Shown here: in pieces, positions 8,178-16,500 of the stretch
How the letters are laid out: every line of letters begins with the position of its first letter
How positions within the stretch are numbered: position 1 is the stretch's first letter
NCBI GenBank assembly: GCA_900550965.1
Contig: URUC01000008.1
Coordinates: forward strand, 1 to 37,059
DNA: 37,059 nucleotides
Direction: 5' to 3'
From: an uncultured Collinsella sp.
Lineage (GTDB): Bacteria > Actinomycetota > Coriobacteriia > Coriobacteriales > Coriobacteriaceae
Position numbers and translations under genes: made by a program
The notes under the pieces: model-generated
What the model saw: only the letters and a program-made list of their open reading frames with translations
Told to the model about the DNA's origin: nothing
Databases searched by the model: none

Positions 8178-8765
8178 ATGAGCCGTTATGCCGAGGTGAC
8201 CCGCAAGACAGGCGAGACCGACATTGTCGTCAAGCTCGACCTGGATGGAATCGGTACGTGCGATATCTCGACCGGCGTGCCGTTTTTCGACCACATGCTC
8301 AACGCCTTTGGCCGCCATGGTCTGTTTGATCTGACGGTGCGCGCGGTGGGCGACGTGGAAGTCGACGCACATCACACCGTCGAGGACACGGGCATTGTGC
8401 TGGGCGAGGCGTTTTGCCAGGCGCTGGGCGACAAAGCGGGCATTACGCGCTTTGCCGATGCGGCGATTGCCATGGACGAGACGCTCGTGATGGCCGCCGT
8501 TGACATCTCTGGCCGCGGGCAGGCCTACTGCGAGCTACCCGTGCCGACCGAGCGCGTGGGCAGCTTCGATACCGAGCTGGCCGTCGAGTTCTTCTATGCC
8601 TTCGCGCGCGACGCCAAACTCACGCTGCACGTGCGCGAGCTGGCGGGCGGCAACTCGCACCACATTATCGAGGCGGCCTTTAAGGCTGTGGGCCGCACGA
8701 TGCGTCACGCCTGCGAGCTCGATCCCCGCGTGCAGGGCATCCCCAGCACCAAGGGCTCGCTGTAA
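8178..8765 (+). CDS. hisB: imidazoleglycerol-phosphate dehydratase
   Basis: A 195-aa monofunctional dehydratase for the sixth pathway step. It carries the two manganese-binding histidine clusters, DAHHTVED in the first half and NSHHIIEAAFK in the second, plus FFDHMLNAFGRHG and the usual C-terminal PSTKGSL. Length matches monofunctional HisB, so it lacks the phosphatase domain of the E. coli enzyme and a separate histidinol-phosphate phosphatase is needed. Its ATG directly abuts the hisC stop, with GGAGGAG just upstream. Confidence 0.97.
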   Translation: MSRYAEVTRKTGETDIVVKLDLDGIGTCDISTGVPFFDHMLNAFGRHGLFDLTVRAVGDVEVDAHHTVEDTGIVLGEAFCQALGDKAGITRFADAAIAMDETLVMAAVDISGRGQAYCELPVPTERVGSFDTELAVEFFYAFARDAKLTLHVRELAGGNSHHIIEAAFKAVGRTMRHACELDPRVQGIPSTKGSL

Positions 8766-8820
8766 CCGCCACAAAGGCAGAAACCACCACAAAGGTGCCT
8801 GTCCCCTTTGTGGTGGTTTT
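8764..8820. repeat. palindromic repeat between hisB and hisH
   Basis: AAACCACCACAAAGG (8781-8795) and CCTTTGTGGTGGTTT (8805-8819) form a perfect 15-bp stem with a 9-base loop. A second left arm with one mismatch, AACCGCCACAAAGG, lies at 8764-8777, so the right arm could pair with either. The stem is not followed by a proper T run, and it sits inside a continuous operon, so an extragenic palindromic repeat is more likely than a strong terminator. Confidence 0.65.
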
Positions 8821-8844
8821 GGACGAAGAGAAGGGGAGGGTCGC

Positions 8845-9546
8845 GTGGGCGAACCGAAGATCGTGGTGGTCGACTACCACAAGGGCAACCTGTCGAGCGT
8901 CGTGCGCGGGCTTGCGCGCGCCGGTGCCGCCGCCTGCACATCGGACGATCCGGAGCAGATCCGCAACGCCGACGGCCTGGTCATCCCGGGCGTGGGCGCG
9001 TTCTATGACGCGATCGCCTTTATGCGCCAGAGCGGCGAGGCGGACGCGGTGCTCGACGCCGTTGCCGCCGGAACTCCACTGTTCGGCATCTGCCTGGGCC
9101 TTCAGCTGTTTTTTGAGCGCGGTAACGAGGGCGTTCCTGCGGGCGAGGGTGTTGCCGCGGACGGCGACGCCCCCGAGCAGGCTGGCGGTCCCTGGGTCGA
9201 TGGCCTGGGCATTATGCGCGGTTCGTGCACGCGCTTGGAGTCGAGCCGCCTGAAGGTGCCGCACGTGGGCTGGGACCAGGTGCACATGACGCCCGCCGGT
9301 GCTGCCGACCCGCTGCTCGCCGGTTTTGCCGAGGGCGCCAACATGTACTTCACCCACAGCTACGCGGTGGCCGACGACGCCGATGCCGCTGATGTTTTGG
9401 CGCGCACGCACTACACGCGGAGCTTCCCGTGCATCGCGCGTCATGGCAACGTGTGGGGCTGTCAGTTCCATCCCGAGAAATCCTCCGCGCTTGGTCAGCG
9501 CATTCTTAAGAACTTCGTCAACATCGTCGAGGAGGTTGGCCGATGA
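8845..9546 (+). CDS. hisH: imidazole glycerol phosphate synthase, glutaminase subunit
   Basis: A 233-aa class I glutamine amidotransferase that feeds ammonia to HisF. The catalytic triad is visible: Cys83 in GICLGLQ, and His209 and Glu211 in CQFHPEKS. The start is GTG at 8845 preceded by AGGGGAGGG; the frame stays open far upstream but that part lies over hisB and the palindrome. The protein is longer than the usual 200 aa because of an insertion at about residues 92-118, rich in Gly, Ala, Glu and Asp, before the WVDGLGIMRG segment. The stop overlaps the hisA start (ATGA). Confidence 0.94.
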   Translation: MGEPKIVVVDYHKGNLSSVVRGLARAGAAACTSDDPEQIRNADGLVIPGVGAFYDAIAFMRQSGEADAVLDAVAAGTPLFGICLGLQLFFERGNEGVPAGEGVAADGDAPEQAGGPWVDGLGIMRGSCTRLESSRLKVPHVGWDQVHMTPAGAADPLLAGFAEGANMYFTHSYAVADDADAADVLARTHYTRSFPCIARHGNVWGCQFHPEKSSALGQRILKNFVNIVEEVGR

Positions 9547-10286
9547 TCCTGTTTCCCGCAATCGATCTGATCGGCGGCAAGGTTGTGCGCCTGGAGCGCG
9601 GCGACCGCAGCCGCTGCAAGGTATATTCCGACGACCCCGTCGCCGTCGCCCGCTCGTTTGCCGAGCAGGACGCGAACTGGGTGCATGTCGTCGATCTGTC
9701 CGCTGCTTTTGGTGAGGACGAGGACGCGTGCGCTGCCAACTCGGCGGCGATTAAGGCTATCTGCGGCGTCGACGGCCTGTCCGTGGACGTGGGCGGCGGC
9801 GTCCGCTCGCTCGCGCGCATCGACGAGCTGGCCGGCTATGGTGCTCGCCGCATTGCGCTGGGCACCGTGCTGGTGACCGAGCCGGGTTTTGCCGAGGTGG
9901 CAGCCCAAGGCTTTGGCGAGCTGTTGGTCGCCGATATTGCCGCGCGCGACGGCCAGGTCAAGGTGAACGGTTGGCGCGATGGTGCGGGTGTGGCGCTCGA
10001 CGATGCCGTGGCGCAGCTTTCCGAGCTGGGCTTTAAGCATCTGGTGTATACCGACATCGCGCGCGATGGCATGCAGACGGGCATCGATGTGGCGGCGTAT
10101 CGCCATGTGGCCGAGGTCGCGGGATTTCCCGTCGTGGCTTCGGGCGGCATCTCGACGCTCGACGACATCCGCGCGCTGGCCGCGGTGGGCGAGGGCGCGA
10201 TTGAAGGCGCCATTACCGGCCGTGCGCTCTACGAGGGCAACTTTACGCTGGTACAGGCGTTGGCCGCCGCCCGAGGGGAGGAGTAG
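9543..10286 (+). CDS. hisA: ProFAR isomerase (phosphoribosylformimino-AICAR-P isomerase)
   Basis: A 247-aa TIM barrel for the fourth pathway step. It begins FPAIDLIGGKVVRL with catalytic Asp8 and contains the paired half-barrel signature VYTDIARDGMQTG near 168-180 and the phosphate-binding VVASGGIS. It overlaps hisH by four bases and hisF follows after three bases. In some Actinobacteria this enzyme (PriA) also does the TrpF reaction; whether that holds here cannot be read from the sequence alone. Confidence 0.95.
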   Translation: MILFPAIDLIGGKVVRLERGDRSRCKVYSDDPVAVARSFAEQDANWVHVVDLSAAFGEDEDACAANSAAIKAICGVDGLSVDVGGGVRSLARIDELAGYGARRIALGTVLVTEPGFAEVAAQGFGELLVADIAARDGQVKVNGWRDGAGVALDDAVAQLSELGFKHLVYTDIARDGMQTGIDVAAYRHVAEVAGFPVVASGGISTLDDIRALAAVGEGAIEGAITGRALYEGNFTLVQALAAARGEE

Positions 10287-10289
10287 CCC

Positions 10290-11072
10290 ATGCTTACCAA
10301 GCGCGTGATTCCCTGTCTAGACGTCAAGGACGGCCGTGTGGTCAAGGGCGTCAACTTTGTGAGCCTGCGCGATGCGGGCGATCCGGTGGAGCTTGCCCGT
10401 GCCTACGACCGCGAGGGTGCAGACGAGGTCGTCTTCCTGGACATTACCGCCACGAGCGACAACCGCGCGACGACCATCGAGATGGCGGCGCACGCGGCCG
10501 AGGAGCTCGCTATTCCCTATACCGTGGGCGGCGGTTTCTGCGACCTGGCGGGCATGCGAACCATGGTGGCGGCCGGTGCCGACAAGGTATCGCTCAACTC
10601 TGCCGCCGTGCGCGACCCGTCGCTGATTAGCCAGGCTGCCGCGGCGTTTGGCAGCCAGGCCGTGGTCGTGGCGATCGATGCCAAGCGCGTTGGCCTGCCT
10701 GGGCAGCCGGATGCCGACAAGTGGGAGGTTTTTACCGCAGGAGGCCGCAACGCCACGGGTATCGATGCGGTGGCATGGGCCGAGGAGGCGGCCCGTCGCG
10801 GTGCCGGCGAGATCTTGCTCACCAGCATGGATCGCGACGGCACCAAGGCTGGCTTTGACCTGGCGCTCACCCGCGCCGTGGCGCGCGCGGTGCCAATCCC
10901 CGTCATCGCGAGCGGCGGCGTGGGCACGCTCGAGCATTTCGCCGAGGGCGTGATCGAGGGCGAAGCCGATGCCGTGCTGGCAGCAAGCGTCTTTCACTTT
11001 GGAACCTTCAGCATTCGCCAGGTGAAGGAGTATATGGCCTCGCAGGGCATCCCTGTCAGGTTGGACTTCTAG
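10290..11072 (+). CDS. hisF: imidazole glycerol phosphate synthase, cyclase subunit
   Basis: A 260-aa TIM barrel that joins ammonia from HisH to PRFAR, giving IGP and AICAR. Catalytic Asp11 (IPCLDVKDGRVVKG) and Asp130 (VVAIDAKRV) are present, as is the second phosphate-site loop (IASGGVGT). Its length and motifs are fully standard. The ribosome binding site GGGGAGGAG lies in the end of hisA. Confidence 0.97.
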   Translation: MLTKRVIPCLDVKDGRVVKGVNFVSLRDAGDPVELARAYDREGADEVVFLDITATSDNRATTIEMAAHAAEELAIPYTVGGGFCDLAGMRTMVAAGADKVSLNSAAVRDPSLISQAAAAFGSQAVVVAIDAKRVGLPGQPDADKWEVFTAGGRNATGIDAVAWAEEAARRGAGEILLTSMDRDGTKAGFDLALTRAVARAVPIPVIASGGVGTLEHFAEGVIEGEADAVLAASVFHFGTFSIRQVKEYMASQGIPVRLDF

Positions 11073-11092
11073 CGCTGCGGCTTGCCCAGGCA

Positions 11093-11164
11093 CCGCATCT
11101 TGCCGCTCAAACCGTCGCTCGCGTACCAAAGTACGCGTCGCTCCTCTTTCGCGGCAACCTGCGG
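11093..11164. repeat. nested palindrome between hisF and hisI
   Basis: Three nested inverted repeats share one centre: CCGCA/TGCGG at the outside, TTGCCGC/GCGGCAA inside it, and GCGTAC/GTACGC around a 4-base CAAA loop. The whole element spans about 72 bp with mismatched segments between arms. No T run follows. It looks like an extragenic palindromic repeat or a folded intergenic mRNA segment within the his operon. Confidence 0.6.
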
Positions 11165-11220
11165 CACTTGGACAACCCTCGCCGACCTGTGGGGCTTACT
11201 GTTATTACTTGGGAGAAATG

Positions 11221-11562
11221 ATGACTGAGGTAGTAGAAGCTGCTGATCTTAAATACGACGCCAACGGGCTGATTCCTTGTGTGGTTCAGCAATATGACAC
11301 CGGCGAGGTGCTTATGGTCGCTTGGATGAACGAGGAATCGGTGGGGCTGACGCTCAAGACCGGGACCACGTGGTTTTGGAGTCGCAGCCGTCAGGAGCTC
11401 TGGAACAAGGGCGCGACGAGTGGCAACATGCAGGAGGTCAAGGAGCTCTGGGCCGACTGCGATAGCGATACGCTGCTGGTCAAGGTGGACTCGCCGGGCC
11501 CGGCCTGCCATACCGGCAACCGTACCTGCTTCTTTAAGCGCGTAAAGGGGGGAGCGCGATGA
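11221..11562 (+). CDS. hisI: phosphoribosyl-AMP cyclohydrolase
   Basis: A 113-aa metal-dependent hydrolase opening the purine ring of PR-AMP, the third step. Family motifs are clear: VAWMNEES, FWSRSRQELWNKGATSG, and the metal-binding DCDSDTLLVKV ... GPACHTGNRTCF. HisI and HisE, fused in many bacteria, are separate genes here with a small gene between them. GGGAG precedes two tandem ATGs (11218 and 11221); the second has better spacing, but either is possible. Confidence 0.96.
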   Translation: MTEVVEAADLKYDANGLIPCVVQQYDTGEVLMVAWMNEESVGLTLKTGTTWFWSRSRQELWNKGATSGNMQEVKELWADCDSDTLLVKVDSPGPACHTGNRTCFFKRVKGGAR

Positions 11563-11786
11563 GGGTCGTGACGCCGTTCGAAGTCGCCGATTGTAACGCC
11601 GAGCTCCTCCGTGCGGGCGTGCCATGCCGCGTGCACCTGACTGATGCCTGCGGGGCGCAGTCGCTTTGGCTCGAGGCCGAGAAGGAAAGGCTCGATGAGG
11701 CCCATGCCGTCATCGTCGAGTTCTTTGAGAAAAAGGGCGCAAAGCCTCGGTTCGATGAGACCGGTACCTACTTTACGCTGCAGTAA
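11559..11786 (+). CDS. uncharacterised small protein between hisI and hisE
   Basis: A 75-aa protein I cannot assign to a function. It starts on an ATGA overlap with hisI and ends 15 bases before hisE, so it is translated as part of the his operon. The sequence has alternating strand- and helix-like segments: an N-terminal stretch with AELLRAGVPCRVHL, then TDACGAQSLWLE, then an acidic helix (EKERLDEAHAVIVEFFEKKG) and a short C-terminal strand. I recall similar small proteins with a D-A-C-G-x-Q-S motif annotated only as hypothetical or RDAC-family. Composition matches its neighbours. It is too short for an enzyme of known type; a regulator or accessory subunit is a guess from position only. Confidence 0.8.
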   Translation: MRVVTPFEVADCNAELLRAGVPCRVHLTDACGAQSLWLEAEKERLDEAHAVIVEFFEKKGAKPRFDETGTYFTLQ

Positions 11787-11801
11787 CGAGAGGAAATAAC
11801 C

Positions 11802-12119
11802 ATGGGGGTCAGAACAGCTAACGTGCAGCCGGGAAATATCGGCGAGACCTTGACCGGCCTTGCTGAGGTGATTCACGGTCGTCGCGACGCATCGCCGCAG
11901 GAGAGCTATACCGCGCGTCTGCTGACCGAAGTCGAGGACGAGCTTCTCAAGAAGCTTGCCGAGGAGGCGAGCGAGGTGATCATGGCCTGCAAGGACAACG
12001 ACCACGACCACATTCGCTACGAGGCCGGCGACCTGGTCTACCACCTGCTCGTGACGCTTGAGCGCTACGGCATTACCCTCGACGAACTGGCCGGCGAACT
12101 CAACGCCCGCCGCCACTAG
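11802..12119 (+). CDS. hisE: phosphoribosyl-ATP pyrophosphatase
   Basis: A 105-aa all-helical MazG-like pyrophosphohydrolase for the second step, PR-ATP to PR-AMP. The metal-binding helices show as KLAEEASEVIMACKD and YEAGDLVYHLLVTL, matching E-E-x-x-E and E-x-x-D patterns. GAGAGGAAATAACC precedes the ATG. It ends the plus-strand his operon and converges on the PHP-family gene, with only 27 bases between stops. Confidence 0.95.
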   Translation: MGVRTANVQPGNIGETLTGLAEVIHGRRDASPQESYTARLLTEVEDELLKKLAEEASEVIMACKDNDHDHIRYEAGDLVYHLLVTLERYGITLDELAGELNARRH

Positions 12120-12146
12120 TCATTGGGGACGTTCTTAAACGACTAG

Positions 12147-13058
12147 TTAGGCGAGGGGCGTGGACTCCCATTCTCCGGTGAGGTGGGGGATGTCGAAGGT
12201 TCGATAACCGCAGCCGTAGGCGTGGGCCTGAGCCTCGCGAATGTTCCAGCAGATGTCGCAGGCGCGGTGCGCGTCCGAGCCAAAAGTGATCGGCACCTCG
12301 GCGTGGACAAAGTGACGTAAAAGGCCGGTCGCGGGATAGTAGTCGTCGAGCCCCTTGCGCGGTGCGGCCGTCGAGACCTCAACGCGGCGACCCGTATCGT
12401 GCGCGCACTCGGCCATCTGCTGCCAAAACGGCGCGGGGTCAAAGTCGGGCGCAAAGCCTTCCTTCGAAAAGCGCATGACTAGGTCGGGGTGAGCCATTAC
12501 ATCAAAGTTGAGCGGGCTCTCGCAGGCTCGGCACCAGTCATCGACATAGCGCTCCCACACGCCGCGCACGCCTAAGTTTTCCCAAACATGCAGGTTGGTA
12601 TCGTCGTCGATCCAGCCACAAAGCGAATCGGGCGTATCGGGGCGAGCGACGCTCTCTGTTCCCGCCGTGCCCGCGGCGCCGGCCATGATATCGCCCGGGT
12701 CGTCAATCCAATGCACGCTGCCCAAGCGCACCACGGCGCCCTGGGACCAGCGCTCTACCAAGGGCTCGCAGCCTTCGTACCAATCGCATTCAAAGCCATA
12801 GATAAGCTCGAGCTCCGGCGCGATCTGCGCGGCGAGCCTGCGGGCGTCCTCAAAAGCCAGGCGATGTGCCGGCAAGTCGCCCTCGACGACCTGCACCTCG
12901 CAGTTAGCATCCATGCTGGCAGGCAGGGTGAGGTGGTCGGTCGAGACCATGACGCGGCATCCGGCAGTGGTAGCGGCGCGGACGTTGTCCTCAAACGAGG
13001 CGTGCCCGTCCGAGAACGAGGTATGAGTATGGCAATCGACCAGCGGGCAGGCGGGCAT
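12147..13058 (-). CDS. hisJ: PHP-domain histidinol-phosphatase (HisJ-like)
   Basis: A 303-aa metal-dependent phosphatase. PHP motifs are visible in order: DCHTHTSFSDGH at the N-terminus, STDHLTLP, MAHPDLVMRFS and FGSDAHRA near the C-terminus. HisB in this window lacks a phosphatase domain, so this enzyme can supply histidinol-phosphate dephosphorylation, and its place beside hisE supports that. The start at 13058 has AAAGGAG upstream; an in-frame ATG further up has none. It is read in the same direction as the exporter-YgbA pair, about 120 bases downstream, so it may be transcribed with them rather than with his. Another PHP phosphoesterase role is possible. Confidence 0.85.
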   Translation of the reverse strand: MPACPLVDCHTHTSFSDGHASFEDNVRAATTAGCRVMVSTDHLTLPASMDANCEVQVVEGDLPAHRLAFEDARRLAAQIAPELELIYGFECDWYEGCEPLVERWSQGAVVRLGSVHWIDDPGDIMAGAAGTAGTESVARPDTPDSLCGWIDDDTNLHVWENLGVRGVWERYVDDWCRACESPLNFDVMAHPDLVMRFSKEGFAPDFDPAPFWQQMAECAHDTGRRVEVSTAAPRKGLDDYYPATGLLRHFVHAEVPITFGSDAHRACDICWNIREAQAHAYGCGYRTFDIPHLTGEWESTPLA

Positions 13059-13178
13059 GGCGACTCCTTTGCATTTGGTGAATCCGCTCCATTGTAATGG
13101 TGCAGCTCTCAACACGCCGCGCACGCCGGGTGCCGAAATCGAGTGGAAAGGCGGGGCGGCGCGTGCCGGCGCCGGCGA

Positions 13179-13598
13179 CTACTTGCTTCGTGCCGCCGCG
13201 CGTTTGGCCTGCACTGTTACCATCGCGTGTCTCACGGCGGTGATGGGGCGATAGCGGATCATACGCGGTCCCGACCAACGCATAACCTCGCGGATCTTCT
13301 CGCGCATGGCAGGCCGGTAACAATGCGAAGGACATGCCGAGTAAAATGTCTTGGTGCCCATGTGCGGGCAGTGCTCAATGCGCGCGATGGCGTATTTCTG
13401 CAGCTCGGCGCATTCGGGGCAGAGCGTAATGGTTCGAAGGCCGAGTTTCACGCGCACGGACTCATCGTCGCCAGCCTGTTCGACCACATGCCCGCCGCCA
13501 TGATGCCCACGACACCACAGCGCAATCATCTGCGACACCATTTGGGCCTCACGCTCACGTTTGCGTGCTAGCTCCGGTGTGTCGACTGGGCGCGCCAT
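13179..13598 (-). CDS. YgbA-family (nitrous oxide-stimulated promoter family) protein
   Basis: A 139-aa cysteine-rich protein. The C-terminal half carries the family signature as I know it from E. coli YgbA: CPECAELQKYA, KTFYSACPSHCYRPAMREKIR and VMRWSGPRM. Cysteines in C-x-x-C and C-x-x-x-C spacing suggest metal or Fe-S binding. In E. coli ygbA is induced by nitric oxide through NsrR; its biochemical role is not settled in my knowledge. Its ATG overlaps the stop of the upstream ABC exporter gene (TAATG), implying coupled translation. The longer open frame upstream to 14096 lies over the ABC gene and is spurious. Confidence 0.88.
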   Translation of the reverse strand: MARPVDTPELARKREREAQMVSQMIALWCRGHHGGGHVVEQAGDDESVRVKLGLRTITLCPECAELQKYAIARIEHCPHMGTKTFYSACPSHCYRPAMREKIREVMRWSGPRMIRYRPITAVRHAMVTVQAKRAAARSK

Positions 13599-16500
13599 TA
13601 GCTCAGCCTCCCATGCTCGACCGAAAGCGAGAAATCGGCAAACGCGCAGGTGCTGGCACGGTGGCTCACGAGCACAATGGTCTTGCCGCGGCGCTTGAGC
13701 TCGTCGATTGCCTGCATCACGGACGCCTCGTTGAGAGCATCGAGCGCGCTGGTGGGTTCGTCGAGCAAGATGAAGGGTGCGTCGTTGAGGAAGATGCGCG
13801 CAAGGCCGATGCGCTGGCGCTCGCCGCCCGAAAGCGAGTCGCCCAGCTCGGCAACGGGCGTGTCGAGTCCCTGCGGCAGACGGTCGATGAGCGTGGTGAG
13901 TGAGGCGGAGCGGCAAGCGTCGAGCAGCTCGGCATCGGTGGCGTTGGCGTGCGCGACCAGCAGGTTCTCGCGTACGGTGCCGCAGAACAGATGCGTGTCC
14001 TGGGTCATATAGGCCTCGTGGCTGCGCAGGCTCGCCGTGTTGATGTGGCGGGCATCGACGCCGCTCACCGTGATGGTGCCGGCTGCGGGGTCCCAAAAGC
14101 GCATGAGCAGCTTAAGCAGCGTCGACTTGCCCGAACCCGAGCGCCCCATGATGCAGGTCATGGTACCGGGCGCAAAGGTGCAGGTCACGTCGTCGAGGAT
14201 GAGACTCGCAGCGGTGTCGTTCGCGACCTGCTCTGTGGCGCCCGCACCGCCCGCGTCCACGCCGCCCACATAGCTAAAGCTCACATGCTCGGCTGCGGCG
14301 CCGGCAAACTCAACGTTCTGTCCATCGGCGACCTCGGCGCACTGGGGCTGCTCGTCGAGCAAATCGAGCACGCGTGCGCCCGAGGCGAGCGTCTCCTGCA
14401 GTGAGGCGCCCAGGCGGCTCACGGCCATCACCGAGCCAAACGACGACACAAAGGTAAAGACGGCGACAAACGCCGCGGCAAAATCAATCGTTCCCGCAGA
14501 AACCAGCTGCAGCGCACGCTCGAGCATCACCAGATTGGCCGCAAGAATAAGCGCATCGGCTACGGCCTCGCTGGCCGCCTGGCGGCGCTTGAGGCGCGCG
14601 TCCACGGCGCCGACTTGCTCGGTCAGCTTGCCCAGGGCACGGCTGCGATCGGCGCCACCGGCAAACTGGATAGTCTCGGACGCGCCGCGTAGACTGTCGA
14701 GCACAAAGGCACCCAGCTTACCGGCGCCCTCGCGGCTCTGGCGGCCGGTGGTGCCGCACGCCTTGGCCGAGGTCAGGGGCAGCAGCACGCCCAGGACCGC
14801 GTAGGCCACGAGCGCGATGCCCGCGAGCTCGGGGCTCACAGCCAGCAAAAAGCCCTCAAACACAACGGTGCAGACCAGAGCGATGGCAATGGGCGAGATG
14901 GTGTGCGCGTAGAAGACCTCGAGCAGCTCGATATCCGAGGTGACCAGGCTCACGAGCTCGCCCTTGCCGCGGCCCTCGAGCTTGGCGGGGGCGAGCTGGC
15001 GCAGGGCGCCAAACACCAGGTCGCGAATGTGCGCGAGCAGGCGAAACGCGATGTAATGGTTGCAGAGCTGCTCGCCGTAGTGGAGCGGCCCGCGTGCGAT
15101 GCCGCAGGCGGCACAGGCCGCGCATGCTGCGATCAGACCAAGCCCCAAGGCGTTGCGGCCCAGCGCGGCCATAAGGCCAAGGGCGCCAAAGGCCGGCACG
15201 AACGCGGCGGTGAGCATACCAATGCTGCCCAGCGCGACGGCTAGCACAAGCCAGCCGGCAAGCGGTCGGACGAGCCCCATCATGCGCCATATGATGGACG
15301 GCGCCGAGCGACGGGCGCGGCCGGAGTCAGGCGCCGCGGTAGCGGAAGATGAGCCGGCACCGTTGAGGCCATCGGTACGGGCAGTACTGCCGCCAACAGC
15401 CTCAACCGCGCCGGCATCCTCGGCATCATCCTCCGCATACGCATATGCCGAGAGCTGCTCCTGGCTGTTCCACATGCGCGCATAGGCGCCCGCGTCCGAC
15501 AGGAGCTCATCATGGGTGCCGCGCTCGGCAATGCGACCGCGCTCCAGCACCAGAATCTGATCGGCGTCCACGATTGTCGACAGGCGATGCGCCACCACGA
15601 TTACGGTGTGCTCGCCGGCGAGCGATGCAATGACCTCGCCGATTGCGGCTTCGCTTGTGGCATCGACGTTGCTCGTCGCCTCGTCAAACACATAGATCGG
15701 CGAGTCGTGCAGCAGGGCGCGTGCCATGCACACGCGCTGGCGCTGGCCACCCGAAAGGTTGGTGCCGCCCTCGTTAATCACCATGTCGAGCCCGCCGTTG
15801 GCCTGCACAAAGGCCGCCACGCGCGTGCGGCCGAGCGCGCGCAAAAGCTCGGCGTCGGTGGCGTTGGGCTGGGCGAGCAGCAGGTTGTCGCGCAGGGTGC
15901 CGGCAAACAGGTAGCCGTTGGTGGGCACCAGGGTGACGGCACGCATGAGTGAGGCGGCCGTGGCATCGCGCAGCTCGACGCCGCCAATGCGAACGCTGCC
16001 ACGGTAGGCACCCTTGCGGCCCGCGATAATCCCCGCGAGCGTGGACTTGCCGCCGCCGCTTTCGCCCACGAGTGCCACGAGCGAGCCGTGCGCAATGGTC
16101 GCGCTGGCGCTGTCCAGCACCGTGCGGTTGCCGTATGCATGGCTCACGCCCGCGGGCTCGATATCGCCGCGACCGTCAAGCTCAACATCGCCGCGCTCGG
16201 GCTCGGGCGTATCCAGAATGCCAAACATGCGGCGCGAGGCGGCCATGCCGTTCATGGCCGTGTGGAACAGCGATCCCAGGCGGCGCATGGGCAAAAAGAA
16301 CTCCTGCGACAGAAAGACGATGAGGAAGGCAGCCTCAAAGCCAATCTTGCCCGTGGCGAGCTGCAGCGCGGCTACGATAATGCCGAGCGCGGCGCCCATA
16401 TAGACGACCAGGTCCATAACGCAAATGGAGCGCAGCTGCATCACCAGCAGGCGCATGGTCGCTGTGCGGAAACGCTCGGACTCTGCGTTGATGCGCTCGT

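Noticed and set aside
13599..14096. N-terminal extension of the YgbA-family frame
   Set aside because: It overlaps the end of the ABC gene in another frame; the TAATG junction gives a natural start.
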